The notes under the pieces are model-generated. The model was not told where the DNA came from. It was given only the letters and a program-made list of their open reading frames with translations, and did not search any database. From assembly GCF_021602585.1 (NCBI RefSeq), contig NZ_BQIP01000034.1, forward strand, positions 1 to 42,718: 42,718 nucleotides of DNA, given 5' to 3'. Below are positions 9,328 through 18,646 of the stretch, in pieces (the first letter of the stretch is position 1; each line of letters starts with the position of its first letter). The stretch comes from Pseudomonas faucium. GTDB taxonomy: Bacteria > Pseudomonadota > Gammaproteobacteria > Pseudomonadales > Pseudomonadaceae. A program made the translations under genes and the position numbers.

Positions 9328-10459
9328 CCACCAGTGCCCCGCACAAGCTGATCACCAGGGTCATGGGCACCGCGCTGCCATCGTGCAGCAGGCCGACCAA
9401 CGCTGCCGCTGCGGCGGCGACGCTGAACTGCAGGCAGCCCATCAACGCCGAAGCGCTGCCGGCCCGCGCCCCCTGGCCGCTCATGGCGCAGGCCGAGGCG
9501 TTGGGGATGATGCAGCCAAGGCTGGCGATGCAGACGAACAGGGGCAGCAAAAGTGGCCACAACTGCGCCGGGCGCATCGCGGCCACGCCGAGCATCACCA
9601 ACCCCGCCGCCAGGTACACCCACACCGCCCGCACCAGCAGGAACGCCGGGCCGCGCTTGGCCAGCAGGCGGGCGTTGACCTGCGCGACCAGGATGAAACC
9701 CGCCGCATTGGTGCCGAACAGCCAGCCGTAATGCTCTGCCGGCACGCCATAAAGTTTGATAAATACGAAAGGTGAACCGGCGATGTAGGCAAACATCCCG
9801 GCGATAGCGATTCCGCCGGTCAAGGCATGGCCGATGAACACGCGATCGGCCAACAGCCGCATGTACTGGCGCAGCGCCCCCGACAGCGGCTGGCGCGGGA
9901 TGTGCGCCGGCAAGCTCTCCGGCAGGCCCAGGCTCACCGCCAGTAGGCAGGCCGCACTGAACAGGCTCAAGGCGAGGAAGATCGACTGCCAGCCCGCCAC
10001 GTTGACCAGCACGCCGCCGAGCATCGGCGCAAGGATCGGCGCCAAGCCCATCACCAGCATCAATTGCGAGAACACCTTGGCCGAAGCCACCGGGTCGCAC
10101 TTGTCACTGACGATGGCCCGCGACAGCACCATGCCGGCACAACCGCCCAACGCCTGGACGAACCGCGCCAGGATCAACGTATCGAGGTTGGGCGCATAGG
10201 CGCAGGCCAGCGATGCCAGGGTGAACAGCCCCACACCGAACAACAGCGGCTTGCGCCGGCCGAAGCGATCGGCCACCGGGCCATAGGCCAGCTGGCCGAG
10301 CGACAGGCCAAGGAAGTACGCGGCCAAGGTGGCCTGTACATGTTTTTCGTCGGTGGCGAACGCCTGCGCCATGGCCGGGAAGGCGGGCAGGTAGAAGTCG
10401 ATCGCCAGCGGCCCGAACGCACTCAATGCGCCCAGGATCAGCACCATTCGCAGGTTCAT
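9278..10459 (-). CDS. Bcr/CflA-family multidrug exporter (MFS)
   Basis: 393-residue major facilitator with 12 predicted membrane segments. The DHA1 signature between segments 2 and 3 reads GPVADRFGRRKPLLFG. The segment PLAIDFYLPAFPAMA at the N-terminus is typical of the Bcr/CflA family, which exports bicyclomycin, sulfonamides, chloramphenicol or dipeptides by proton antiport. The substrate here is unknown. It is transcribed leftwards, 92 bp downstream of copZ on the same strand. A G/C palindrome at 10541-10552 followed by T-rich sequence may separate the two transcripts. Confidence 0.9.
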   Translation of the reverse strand: MNLRMVLILGALSAFGPLAIDFYLPAFPAMAQAFATDEKHVQATLAAYFLGLSLGQLAYGPVADRFGRRKPLLFGVGLFTLASLACAYAPNLDTLILARFVQALGGCAGMVLSRAIVSDKCDPVASAKVFSQLMLVMGLAPILAPMLGGVLVNVAGWQSIFLALSLFSAACLLAVSLGLPESLPAHIPRQPLSGALRQYMRLLADRVFIGHALTGGIAIAGMFAYIAGSPFVFIKLYGVPAEHYGWLFGTNAAGFILVAQVNARLLAKRGPAFLLVRAVWVYLAAGLVMLGVAAMRPAQLWPLLLPLFVCIASLGCIIPNASACAMSGQGARAGSASALMGCLQFSVAAAAAALVGLLHDGSAVPMTLVISLCGALVVSVALLTRGLQARRPA

Positions 10460-10540
10460 CAGGAATCCATAGCAGGCTAAGCAAGCGCGTAAGTCTACCT
10501 GCAGTGGACCCCTTCAGTATGAAAACATTTGCAACAAAAC

Positions 10541-10552
10541 AGCCCCGGGGCT
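10541..10552 (-). terminator. Weak terminator after copZ
   Basis: On the minus strand a 12-base palindrome of A/G/C (AGCCCCGGGGCT) is followed by GTTTTGTT. It overlaps the end of copZ. The stem is short, so termination may be partial. Confidence 0.4.
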
Positions 10553-10749
10553 CAGGCCACCTCGGCCTGGTAACCCTCTTCACGGATTGCCGCCAACAGC
10601 TGTTCAGGCGCCAATGCGCTGTGCACGCGCACCTCCTTGGCGGCCAGGTCGACTTCCACCTGCGCCTGCGCATCCTGCTCCTGTACCGCGCGGGTCACCG
10701 CTTTCACGCAATGGCCGCAGGTCATGCCTTGGACGTTGAACACTTGCAT
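10552..10749 (-). CDS. copZ: Copper chaperone (heavy-metal-associated domain)
   Basis: 65 residues forming a single HMA domain. The Cu(I)-binding motif is MTCGHC (Cys11 and Cys14), with the ferredoxin-like beta-alpha-beta pattern along the rest. It hands Cu(I) to the CopA exporter or to CueR in the cytoplasm. The frame is open upstream to 10881, but the ATG at 10747-10749 has a strong AAGGAGG eight bases upstream and fits family length. A CueR-type promoter lies immediately upstream. Confidence 0.93.
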   Translation of the reverse strand: MQVFNVQGMTCGHCVKAVTRAVQEQDAQAQVEVDLAAKEVRVHSALAPEQLLAAIREEGYQAEVA

Positions 10750-10777
10750 GGGTATTGCCTCCTTGTGGGTTTTGCCC

Positions 10778-10808
10778 AGTTTCAAGCTTGCCATCGGGGC
10801 AAGGTCAA
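10778..10808 (-). promoter_or_regulatory. CueR-type copper-inducible promoter of copZ
   Basis: Minus strand: TTGACC (-35, 10803-10808), a 19-bp spacer (10784-10802) containing the dyad TTGCC-CCGAT-GGCAA, and GAAACT (-10, 10778-10783). The overlong 19-bp spacer with a central dyad is the hallmark of MerR-family promoters, and the layout matches E. coli copA. Confidence 0.82.
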
Positions 10809-10896
10809 GTTCTGCGGCCAACGGCCGGGCTGGAAATCTGCGCAGACCTCGGCCAAGCTGCGCCTTTGACGATTCAGGCAAGCAGGAGATTTTTTC

Positions 10897-11283
10897 ATGT
10901 TCAGGGCAGCAGCGAGCGTTGTCGGGCTACTGGGTGCGCTGGCGGCAGTGCCGCCGGCCTTGGCCGAGGGCAATTCGGACTACAGCGTGCTGATCATTTC
11001 CCGGGAGCGCCTTGAAGTAGCCACCAGCTGCGAAATCGGCATCTACCTCAACGACCAGCTGTCCGGGCGAGTGTTCCAGGAGCAATCGGCCTCCTTCAAC
11101 TTGCCGCCTGGCCCGGTCGATGTGCGCCTGCGCCTGCTGCCCGGGCAGATGCCCGGCTGCGCCCCAGGCATCGAGGACCAGCGCAGCACGCGCCTGAACC
11201 TGCAGGTGGGCCAGATCAACAAATACCGCATTGCCATGGGCCACAATGGGCTCGAGTTGAAGCGAGCCGGCCTGGGCTATTGA
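10897..11283 (+). CDS. Exported protein of unknown function in the copper cluster
   Basis: 128 residues. A signal peptide is evident: a hydrophobic core followed by VPPALAEG, with cleavage near residue 23. The mature part (about 105 residues) is predicted to be mostly beta strand, with two cysteines (SCEIG and GCAPG) that could form a disulfide in the periplasm. AGGAG lies eight bases before the ATG at 10897. It stands between copZ (divergent) and copA (same strand), and its stop codon lies within the copA promoter's -35 element. I recognise no family. A copper-related role is suggested only by location; there are no Met- or His-rich copper motifs. Confidence 0.78.
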   Translation: MFRAAASVVGLLGALAAVPPALAEGNSDYSVLIISRERLEVATSCEIGIYLNDQLSGRVFQEQSASFNLPPGPVDVRLRLLPGQMPGCAPGIEDQRSTRLNLQVGQINKYRIAMGHNGLELKRAGLGY

Positions 11284-11310
11284 CCTTCCCCGCATGGCAA
11301 GGTTGATGCT
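11280..11310 (+). promoter_or_regulatory. CueR-type copper-inducible promoter of copA
   Basis: TTGACC (-35, 11280-11285), a 19-bp spacer (11286-11304) with the imperfect CCTT...AAGG dyad, and GATGCT (-10). The -35 overlaps the TGA stop of the preceding gene. Closely matches E. coli PcopA in sequence and spacing. Confidence 0.8.
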
Positions 11311-11335
11311 GCAGGCCAGTCCACGGAGGAAAGCC

Positions 11336-13738
11336 ATGCCCGCATCCACCACTTTTGACCTGCCGATCTCCGGCATGACCTGCGCCAGCTGTGCTGGCCG
11401 TGTCGAGCGCGCCCTGCGCAAGGTCAGCGGCGCCGAACAGGTCAGCGTCAACCTCGCCACCGAACAAGCCCGCGTCCAGGCCCCGGCCGGCAGCCTGCCG
11501 GCCCTGGTCGATGCCGTGCGCGGCGCAGGCTACGGCGTACCCACCCGCACCCTGGAACTGCAGATCGGCGGCATGACCTGCGCCAGCTGCGTCGGCCGTG
11601 TCGAGCGCGCCCTTGGCAAGCTGCCGGGCGTCGAGCAGGTCAGCGTCAACCTGGCCAGCGAACGCGCCCACCTCGAAGTGCTCCAGGCCCTCGATGACCA
11701 GCTGCTGATCGCCGCCGTCGAAAAGGCCGGCTACAGTGCCAGCCTGCCGCAGGCGCGGCAGGATGAGCAGCAGGCCGCCCAGCGCCGCTTGCGCAACGAC
11801 CGCCTGGCAGTCGGCGCTGCCCTGTTGCTGGCGCTGCCCCTGGTATTGCCGATGCTGGTGCAACCGTTCGGCCTGCACTGGATGCTGCCGGCCTGGGCGC
11901 AGTTCCTGCTGGCAACGCCGGTGCAGTTCATCCTCGGCGCCCGCTTCTACGTGGCGGCCTACAAAGCCGTGCGTGCCGGTGCCGGCAACATGGACCTGCT
12001 GGTGGCCCTGGGCACCAGCGCAGGGTACGGCCTGAGCCTGTACCAATGGGCCCAGGCGCCGGCTGGCATGGAGCCGCACCTGTACTTCGAGGCCTCGGCG
12101 GTGGTGATTGCCCTGGTGCTGCTCGGCAAGTACCTGGAAAGCCGCGCCAAACGCCAGACCGCCAGCGCCATCCGCGCGCTCGAAGCGCTGCGGCCAGAGC
12201 GCGCCGTGCGCCTGGTCGAGGGCCGTGAAGAGGACGTCGCGATCGCCCAGCTGCGCCTCGGCGACCTGGTGCTGGTCAAGCCCGGCGAGCGTTTCCCGGT
12301 GGACGGCGAAGTGGTGGAAGGCAGCAGCCACGCCGACGAGGCGCTGATCAGCGGAGAAAGCCTGCCCGTGCCCAAGCAACCCGGCGACAACGTGACCGGC
12401 GGCGCCATCAATGGCGAAGGCCGGTTGCTGGTGCGTACCCAGGCGGTCGGCACGGAAACGGTCCTGGCGCGCATCATCCGCCTGGTCGAAGACGCCCAGG
12501 CAGCCAAGGCGCCGATCCAGAAGCTGGTTGACCGGGTCAGCCAGGTATTCGTCCCCGCGGTACTGGTGCTGGCGCTGCTCACCCTGCTCGGCTGGTGGCT
12601 GGCCGGTGCGCCGCTGGAAACCGCACTGATCAACGCAGTCGCCGTGCTGGTGATCGCCTGCCCATGCGCCCTCGGCCTGGCCACGCCTGCAGCCATCATG
12701 GCCGGCACCGGCGTCGCCGCGCGCCACGGCATCCTGATCAAGGACGCCGAAGCCCTGGAACGGGCCCACGCAGTGAACCGGGTGGTGTTCGACAAGACCG
12801 GCACACTCACCTCGGGCAGCCCCCGCGTGGTACACAGCCAGGCGCTGGGGGGCGACACCGCCGAGTTGCACCGCCTGGCCGGCGCGCTGCAACGGGGCAG
12901 CGAACACCCCTTGGCCAAGGCGGTGCTGGAGGCCTGCAGCGAGCAGGGCCTGGAGGTTCCGGCGGTAACCGACAGCCAGTCCCTCACCGGCCGCGGCATC
13001 GCCGGGCGGGTAGACGGCCGCGAGCTGGCCCTGGGCAACCGCCGCCTGCTCGACGAAAGCGGCCTGCAGCCTGGCGCCCTGGCCCCTATGGCGCAAGCCT
13101 GGGAAACCGAAGGCCGCACCCTGTCGTGGCTGATCGAGCAAGGTGCGCAGCCCCGCGTGCTGGGCCTGTTCGCCTTTGGTGACAGCCTCAAGCCCGGCGC
13201 CGAGCAAGCCATCACCACCCTGCACGCGCAACACATCACCAGCCACCTGCTGACCGGCGACAACCGCGGCAGCGCCAAGGTGGTGGCCGAGCGCCTCGGC
13301 ATCGACGACGTGTACGCCGAAGTGCTGCCGGCCGACAAGGCCGCCACGGTCGCGGCCTTGAAGCAGGACGGCGTGGTGGCGATGGTCGGCGACGGCATCA
13401 ACGATGCCCCGGCCCTGGCCGCCGCCGATATCGGCATTGCCATGGGCGGTGGCACCGACGTGGCCATGCAGGCCGCCGGCATCACCCTGATGCGCGGCGA
13501 CCCACGGCTGGTGCCTGCGGCCCTGGAAATCAGCCGCAAGACCTACGCGAAAATCCGTCAGAACCTGTTCTGGGCGTTCATCTACAACCTGATCGGCATC
13601 CCCCTGGCCGCACTGGGTTACCTCAACCCGGTGCTGGCAGGCGCAGCCATGGCGCTGTCCAGTGTCAGCGTGGTCAGCAATGCCCTGTGGCTGAAAACCT
13701 GGAAACCCACCAGCACCTCGCAGGAGGAGGCCCCATGA
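11336..13738 (+). CDS. copA: Cu(I)-exporting P1B-type ATPase
   Basis: 800-residue copper-translocating ATPase. Two N-terminal HMA domains have CASC motifs at Cys16/Cys19 and Cys82/Cys85. Next come membrane segments from about residue 158, the actuator loop SGES (339-342), the intramembrane Cys-Pro-Cys (442-444), the phosphorylated Asp486 in DKTGT, the nucleotide-domain His524-Pro525 and GDGIND (685-690). It pumps Cu(I) from cytoplasm to periplasm. An upstream in-frame ATG at 11294 lies inside the promoter, so the ATG at 11336 with GGAGG upstream is chosen. The stop codon overlaps the cueR start (ATGA), so copA and cueR are translationally coupled. Confidence 0.95.
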   Translation: MPASTTFDLPISGMTCASCAGRVERALRKVSGAEQVSVNLATEQARVQAPAGSLPALVDAVRGAGYGVPTRTLELQIGGMTCASCVGRVERALGKLPGVEQVSVNLASERAHLEVLQALDDQLLIAAVEKAGYSASLPQARQDEQQAAQRRLRNDRLAVGAALLLALPLVLPMLVQPFGLHWMLPAWAQFLLATPVQFILGARFYVAAYKAVRAGAGNMDLLVALGTSAGYGLSLYQWAQAPAGMEPHLYFEASAVVIALVLLGKYLESRAKRQTASAIRALEALRPERAVRLVEGREEDVAIAQLRLGDLVLVKPGERFPVDGEVVEGSSHADEALISGESLPVPKQPGDNVTGGAINGEGRLLVRTQAVGTETVLARIIRLVEDAQAAKAPIQKLVDRVSQVFVPAVLVLALLTLLGWWLAGAPLETALINAVAVLVIACPCALGLATPAAIMAGTGVAARHGILIKDAEALERAHAVNRVVFDKTGTLTSGSPRVVHSQALGGDTAELHRLAGALQRGSEHPLAKAVLEACSEQGLEVPAVTDSQSLTGRGIAGRVDGRELALGNRRLLDESGLQPGALAPMAQAWETEGRTLSWLIEQGAQPRVLGLFAFGDSLKPGAEQAITTLHAQHITSHLLTGDNRGSAKVVAERLGIDDVYAEVLPADKAATVAALKQDGVVAMVGDGINDAPALAAADIGIAMGGGTDVAMQAAGITLMRGDPRLVPAALEISRKTYAKIRQNLFWAFIYNLIGIPLAALGYLNPVLAGAAMALSSVSVVSNALWLKTWKPTSTSQEEAP

Positions 13739-14139
13739 ACATCGGCCAGGCGGCCCGCCGCAGCGGGCTCAGCACCAAGATGATCCGCTACTACGAATCC
13801 ATCGGCCTGCTCAAGCCGGCCACCCGCAGCGACAGCGGCTACCGCCTGTACCAGCCGCAGGACCTGCACAGCCTGGCGTTCATCAAGCGCTCGCGCGACC
13901 TGGGGTTCTCCCTGGACGAAGTGGGCAAGCTGCTGACCCTGTGGCAGGACCGCCAGCGCGCCAGTGCCGACGTCAAGGCACTGGCCGTGCAGCACATCGA
14001 CGAGCTGAACCGGCGCATCGAGGAGTTGGTCAGCCTGCGCGATACCTTGAGTGAGCTGGCCGCCCACTGCCAGGGCAATGACCGGCCCGATTGCCCGATT
14101 CTCAAAGACCTGGCCAATGGCGGCGAGTGTTGCCATTGA
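13735..14139 (+). CDS. cueR: MerR-family copper-responsive activator
   Basis: 134 residues: an N-terminal MerR helix-turn-helix ([20 protein letters not shown] region), a dimerisation helix and a C-terminal metal loop. Cys112 and Cys120 occupy the same numbered positions as the Cu(I) ligands of E. coli CueR, and Ser77, which marks selectivity for monovalent metals, is also present. The ATG overlaps the copA stop codon by four bases. It would activate the two 19-bp-spacer promoters of copZ and copA, forming an autoregulated circuit because cueR itself lies downstream of PcopA. Confidence 0.94.
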   Translation: MNIGQAARRSGLSTKMIRYYESIGLLKPATRSDSGYRLYQPQDLHSLAFIKRSRDLGFSLDEVGKLLTLWQDRQRASADVKALAVQHIDELNRRIEELVSLRDTLSELAAHCQGNDRPDCPILKDLANGGECCH

Positions 14140-14242
14140 GGCTTTTGGCCAGTTGGCCAGCTATTTGGTATGCCATATTAGCCTAGTACCGACCGAATAG
14201 TCGCCAAATGCGGCTTCGCCCAATAAATACGGGCATTTTCGC

Positions 14243-14269
14243 TCAAAAAATCCCGGACGCTGCCGATGC
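14243..14269 (+). promoter_or_regulatory. Sigma-28 (FliA) promoter of the chemoreceptor gene
   Basis: TCAAAAAA (14243-14250), an 11-bp spacer, and GCCGATGC (14262-14269), close to the FliA consensus TAAAGTTT-N11-GCCGATAA. It lies 43 bp upstream of the chemoreceptor start codon, in line with motility-regulon control. Confidence 0.72.
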
Positions 14270-14312
14270 ATGAAGCATCGCGTGTCGATAAAAACAAACT
14301 CCGGGAGCGTCG

Positions 14313-16259
14313 ATGAACATCAAACAGAAACTGACCTGGGCATTCGCGGTCATCGCCGCGCTGCCCATCGTCCTCGTGGCCACCCTGGTGGTCATCAACC
14401 TGCGCGGCGAAGCCCGCGACGGATTCCTCGACAGCAGCAGCCGCGAGATCCGCCAGGTCAGCAATGCCATGAACCTGTTCTTCCAGGGCATCACCCAGAA
14501 CGTCGACTACCTGGCCAGCCTGCCAGAAGTCACCGGCGCGGGTGCCGACATCAAGAAGCACATCAGCGCCGATGCCGCGCAGATCCCTACCGGCGAGCAG
14601 GACAAGGTGCTGTTCGAGCTGTTCACCCGCCTGGCCAACAGCCATTCGGACTACGCCTACGTGTCCTACGGCCTGAAGGACGGCGGCTACGCGTTCTGGC
14701 CCGGCGACCCGAGCATGAGCAACTACGACCCACGCACCCGTCCGTGGTACCAGACGGCCATGGCCAACCCCGGCAAGACCCTGCGCACCGCCCCGTACTA
14801 CTGGGCAGGCGATGACGCAGTGCTGGTCAGCACCGTGCGCGCCGTCGCCAACCAGCTCGGCAACCCCGGTGGTGTGGTCAACATCGACGTGTCGCTCAAG
14901 GGCCTGACCGAAATCGTGCAGCAGATCAAGCTGGGCGAAAGCGGCTACCTGATCCTCATGGAAAACAACGGCAACGTGATGGTCGACCCGCGCGATGCCA
15001 GCCACAACTTCAAGCAGCTGGCGAGTTTCGGCGAGGGCTATGCCGAGCTGGCCAAGGCCGGCAAGGGCCTGGTCGAAGTCGACCTGGGCGGTGTGCGCTA
15101 CATGGCCAACGTCTACCCCGACGAGAAACTCGGCTGGACCTTCATCGGCCTGATCCAGCAAAGCGAAGTGATGCAGACCACCACCCGCCTGACCTGGCTC
15201 ATCGGCACCATCGCGCTGGTGCTGGCGGCCCTGTTCGCCGTGGTCGGCACCGCCTTCGCCAAGCTCATCGTGCGCCCGATCAACAGTGTCACCAGCGGCC
15301 TGGAAGACATCGCCCAGGGCGAAGGCGACCTGACCCGCAACCTCGATGTGCGCGGCCGCGACGAAACCGCGCAACTGGCCAACTGGTTCAACCAGTTCCT
15401 CGGCGCCATCCGCAGCCTGATCCAGCACATCGGCTCGGCCGCCAGCAAGATCCTCAGCACCTCCAGCAGCTCGACCCGGGTTTCCAGCGACATGGCCGAG
15501 GCCGCCGGGCGCCAGCGCGAGGCCGTGGACATGGTGTCCACCGCGTTCCACGAAATGGTCGCCACCGCCAACGAAGTGGCGCGCTCCTGCAGCCAGGCCG
15601 CGCAATCGGCCGACAGCGGCCAGCAACAGGCCCGTGAAGGCCAGCAGCAGATCGATGCGGCGGTGCACAGCGTCGACCGCCTGAGCCAGGAAATCGAACA
15701 GTCGGCCCAGTCGATCCAGCAGCTGGAGCGCGACAGCAACGCCATCCAGTCGATTCTCGGCACCATTCGCTCGATCGCCGAGCAGACCAACCTGCTGGCC
15801 CTCAACGCCGCGATCGAGGCCGCCCGGGCAGGCGAACAAGGCCGCGGCTTTGCCGTGGTGGCCGACGAAGTGCGGGCGCTGGCCAAGCGCACGGCCGACT
15901 CCACGGCAGAAATCGACGGCCTGCTGGGCAACCTGGCCAGCCGCACCGCCGAGGTGGCCGAGCAGATGCACGCGAGCCTGGAAGTGTCGCAGCAGTCGGT
16001 CAGCCGCATCGGCCTGGCCCGCGACAGCTTTGGCCAGATCCGTGAGTCGGTGGACATCATTCGCGACATGAACACCCAGATCGCCACGGCGGCGGAAGAG
16101 CAGCACCAGGTGGCCGAGGACATCAACCGGCATATCAGTCAGATCCATGGCGATGCGCAGTTGGTGGCGGAACTGGCCCAGGCCGCGCGGCAGGATTCGG
16201 AGAGCCTGGCCGGGTTGTCAAACGAGCTGGATTCGCTGGTGCGGCGTTTCCGCACCTGA
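14313..16259 (+). CDS. Methyl-accepting chemotaxis protein with a dCache ligand domain
   Basis: 648 residues: N-terminal membrane segment (about 8-30), a periplasmic double-Cache domain (about 35-285), a second membrane segment (about 288-312), HAMP (about 312-365) and the cytoplasmic signalling coiled coil. The hairpin tip ([20 protein letters not shown]) begins near residue 487. The ligand domain contains [10 protein letters not shown] and, further on, APYYWAGDD, resembling the amino-acid/amine-binding dCache motif, but the ligand cannot be named. There is no C-terminal CheR/CheB-binding pentapeptide. A strong sigma-28 promoter precedes it. Start ATG 14313 has GGGAG upstream. A REPIN follows the stop codon. 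Confidence 0.92.
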   Translation: MNIKQKLTWAFAVIAALPIVLVATLVVINLRGEARDGFLDSSSREIRQVSNAMNLFFQGITQNVDYLASLPEVTGAGADIKKHISADAAQIPTGEQDKVLFELFTRLANSHSDYAYVSYGLKDGGYAFWPGDPSMSNYDPRTRPWYQTAMANPGKTLRTAPYYWAGDDAVLVSTVRAVANQLGNPGGVVNIDVSLKGLTEIVQQIKLGESGYLILMENNGNVMVDPRDASHNFKQLASFGEGYAELAKAGKGLVEVDLGGVRYMANVYPDEKLGWTFIGLIQQSEVMQTTTRLTWLIGTIALVLAALFAVVGTAFAKLIVRPINSVTSGLEDIAQGEGDLTRNLDVRGRDETAQLANWFNQFLGAIRSLIQHIGSAASKILSTSSSSTRVSSDMAEAAGRQREAVDMVSTAFHEMVATANEVARSCSQAAQSADSGQQQAREGQQQIDAAVHSVDRLSQEIEQSAQSIQQLERDSNAIQSILGTIRSIAEQTNLLALNAAIEAARAGEQGRGFAVVADEVRALAKRTADSTAEIDGLLGNLASRTAEVAEQMHASLEVSQQSVSRIGLARDSFGQIRESVDIIRDMNTQIATAAEEQHQVAEDINRHISQIHGDAQLVAELAQAARQDSESLAGLSNELDSLVRRFRT

Positions 16260-16269
16260 CCTGCAGTGC

Positions 16270-16348
16270 CCCCATCGCCGGCAAGCCGGCTCCCACAAGT
16301 ACTGCGCATGCCGCTATACCTGTGGGAGCCGGCTTGCCGGCGATGGGG
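16270..16348. repeat. REPIN: two inverted REP sequences
   Basis: Two 28-bp REPs in perfect inverted orientation (16270-16297 and 16321-16348), separated by 23 bp. Each unit has the GTGG tetranucleotide followed by the GCCGGC-TT-GCCGGC hairpin typical of Pseudomonas REPs. Located between the chemoreceptor stop and the convergent AraC gene, where the cruciform may also limit transcription. Confidence 0.9.
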
Positions 16349-16362
16349 CCAGTACAGGCAAC

Positions 16363-17142
16363 CTACAGCTTCAACTCACCCGGCGTAGCGCCAAACAACT
16401 GCTTGAAGGCAGCGATGTAGGCCGAAGTCGAGTCATAACCACACCCCAGCGCGGCCTCGGTCACGCTCTCCCCCGCCTCCAGCAACGCCAGCGATGACAA
16501 CAGCCGCATCCGCTGGCGCCAGTTGCGAAAACTCAAGCCGGTTTCCCGCTGGAACAGGCGCATCAAGGTCTTCTCCGAACAGCCCAGCTGCAGCGCCCAT
16601 TGCTGCAAGGTCTGCAGCTGGTCCGGCGCGGCGATCAGGCCATTGCACAGCGCCAGCAGCCGCGGATGACGAGGCAGGGGCAGCGAGAAACTCACTTCAG
16701 GCAGCGTGCGCAGCTGGTCGAGCAACACCGCCACCAGCCGTGCCTCGCTGCTGTCACCTTCCGGGTAATGCGCCGGGTACAGGCAGAACTGCTTGATCAG
16801 CTCGCGCGCCAGGGGCGTCACCTCCAGCACCCGGCACTGCGCCGCAGCCCAGGGGCAGGCGTCGCGGCGGATATACAGGCTGCGCATTTCGGCCTGCCCG
16901 GTGGTCACCACTTCGTGCTCGGCATCGGCCGGGATCCACACGCCCCACTGCGGCGGGGCGAAGTAGCTGCCGTCGCGGGTGTACACACCCAGCACGCCGC
17001 TGATGGCGTAGGAAAACTGCACCCAGTCGTGGCTGTGGCAAGTGGTCCAGGAGCCGGCGCCGAGGCTTTCGGCGCGGGCATAGAGAGGCCTGGGCAGGTG
17101 GTCCAGGGCGGGGATGGCGCGGGGGTGTCCGATGCTCGGCAT
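16363..17142 (-). CDS. AraC-family regulator with an N-terminal cupin
   Basis: 259 residues. A cupin-like sensing domain (about 20-105; includes CHSHDWVQFSY and WIPADAEHEV) is followed by two helix-turn-helices of the AraC type (about 165-255), ending with GYDSTSAYIAAFKQLFGATPGE. Regulators with this arrangement usually respond to a small ligand and control an adjacent exporter or catabolic gene, but none of the immediate neighbours is an obvious target. It lies downstream of the thiolase gene on the same strand, separated by a REP-containing hairpin, so it is probably transcribed alone. The ribosome-binding site is weak. Confidence 0.88.
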   Translation of the reverse strand: MPSIGHPRAIPALDHLPRPLYARAESLGAGSWTTCHSHDWVQFSYAISGVLGVYTRDGSYFAPPQWGVWIPADAEHEVVTTGQAEMRSLYIRRDACPWAAAQCRVLEVTPLARELIKQFCLYPAHYPEGDSSEARLVAVLLDQLRTLPEVSFSLPLPRHPRLLALCNGLIAAPDQLQTLQQWALQLGCSEKTLMRLFQRETGLSFRNWRQRMRLLSSLALLEAGESVTEAALGCGYDSTSAYIAAFKQLFGATPGELKL

Positions 17143-17195
17143 GGTGGTTTCTTATAATTCCGACCAGACAAGCCTAACACCTGCGGCCACGCTGT

Positions 17196-17238
17196 CGCCC
17201 CTTTCGCCGGCTGTGGGAGGCGGCTTGCCGGCGAAGGG
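17196..17238. repeat. REP-containing imperfect hairpin after the thiolase gene
   Basis: A single REP (17212-17238, variant GAGGCGGCTTGCCGGCGAAGG) pairs with CCCTTTCGCCGG just before it. It lies in the spacer between the thiolase stop (17251) and the AraC start (17142) and could serve as a terminator for the former. Confidence 0.65.
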
Positions 17239-17250
17239 CGCGACGCGGTC

Positions 17251-18528
17251 TCAGCGCTCCACAATCATGGTCACGCCCTGCCCCCCCGCCGCACAGATCG
17301 AGATCAGCCCACGCCCCTTGCCCGCCGTCGCCAACAGCTTGGCCATGTTGGCCAGGATCCGCCCGCCGGTGGCGGCAAACGGGTGCCCTGCCGCCAACGA
17401 GCTGCCCTTGACGTTGAGCTTGCTGCGGTCGATCGCCCCCAGCGCAGCATCAAGCCCCAGGTGCGTGCGGCAGTACTCGGCATCTTCCCAGGCCTTGAGC
17501 GTGCACAGCACCTGGGCGGCGAAGGCTTCGTGGATTTCGTAGTAGTCGAAGTCCTGCAGCGTCAGCCCATTGCGCGCCAGCAACCGCGGCACGGCGTACA
17601 CCGGCGCCATCAGCAGGCCTTCCTGCCCTTTGACGAAATCCACCGCCGCCGTTTCACCGTCGACCACATGGGCCAGCACTTCGAGCCCATGCGCCTGGGC
17701 CCATTCCGGCGTGCCCAGCAGCACCAGCGAAGCGCCATCGGTCAGCGGCGTGGAATTGCCGGCGGTCAGCGTGCCCTGACCGCTGTGGTCGAACACCGGC
17801 TTGAGCTTGGCGAGCTGTTCCAGGTCCAGGTCCGGGCGCAGGTTGTTGTCACGCGCCAGGCCCAGAAAAGGCGTGAGCAGGTCGTCCTGCCAGCCCTCGG
17901 CGTAGGACGCGGCCAGGCGCTGATGGCTGAGCAGCGCCAGCTCGTCCTGTTCGGCCCGGCCAATCTGCCAGGCCTGCGCCATGCGCTCGCAATGCTCGCC
18001 CATCGACAGCCCGGTGCGCGGCTCGCCATTGCGTGGCAGCTCCGGCTTCAAATGGGCCGGGCGCAGTTGCAGGAAGGGTTTGAGCCGCTCGCCCAGGGTC
18101 CTGCCGCGGTTGGCTTGCAGAAGGATGCGGCGCAGGCCCTCGCTGACGGCGATCGGCGCGTCGGAGGTGGTGTCCACGCCGCCGGCAATGCCCGATTCGA
18201 TCTGCCCCAGGGCAATCTTGTTGGCCACCAGCAACGCCGCCTCCAGGCCAGTGCCGCAAGCCTGCTGGATGTCGTAGGCGGGCGTGCGCGGCGACAGCCG
18301 CGAGCCGAGCACGCACTCGCGGGTCAGGCTCATGTCGCGTGAATGCTTGAGTACCGCACCCGCCACCACCTCGCCCAGGCGCAGGCCATGCAGGCGGTAG
18401 CGCTCGATCAGGCCTTCGAGGGTGACGGTGAGCATCGCCTGGTTGCTGGCAGTGGCATAGGCGCCGTTGGAGCGGGCGAAGGGAATTCGGTTGCCGCCCA
18501 GGATCGCGACCCGGCGAAGTGAACGCAT
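17251..18528 (-). CDS. Thiolase (acetyl-CoA C-acyltransferase, FadI/FadA2-like)
   Basis: 425-residue thiolase. The nucleophile Cys91 is in DIQQACGTG. The EIHEAFAAQ, GHPFAATGGR and C-terminal CAAGGQG motifs carry the remaining catalytic groups. It would condense or cleave 3-ketoacyl-CoA with CoA. The frame is open to 18603, but the ATG at 18526-18528 has AGGAGG nine bases upstream. It is divergent from a two-domain FabG gene with a MaoC-type hydratase behind it. Thiolase, reductase and hydratase together cover three steps of a beta-oxidation or reverse cycle. Chain-length preference is not apparent. Confidence 0.9.
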   Translation of the reverse strand: MRSLRRVAILGGNRIPFARSNGAYATASNQAMLTVTLEGLIERYRLHGLRLGEVVAGAVLKHSRDMSLTRECVLGSRLSPRTPAYDIQQACGTGLEAALLVANKIALGQIESGIAGGVDTTSDAPIAVSEGLRRILLQANRGRTLGERLKPFLQLRPAHLKPELPRNGEPRTGLSMGEHCERMAQAWQIGRAEQDELALLSHQRLAASYAEGWQDDLLTPFLGLARDNNLRPDLDLEQLAKLKPVFDHSGQGTLTAGNSTPLTDGASLVLLGTPEWAQAHGLEVLAHVVDGETAAVDFVKGQEGLLMAPVYAVPRLLARNGLTLQDFDYYEIHEAFAAQVLCTLKAWEDAEYCRTHLGLDAALGAIDRSKLNVKGSSLAAGHPFAATGGRILANMAKLLATAGKGRGLISICAAGGQGVTMIVER

Positions 18529-18646
18529 GCGTGGATTCCTCCTGAAACAATTGGGTCCGTACAGCCTAGGTGTTTTTACCGCATTCGAACGACCTTGCCA
18601 CAAAGTTGGTCCACACTTGCAAGCTTGCCTTCAGGGAGACCCGCAC

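Noticed and set aside
11216-13246. 676-codon minus-strand open frame opposite copA
   Set aside because: Antisense shadow of copA; low-complexity Gln/His/Gly translation.
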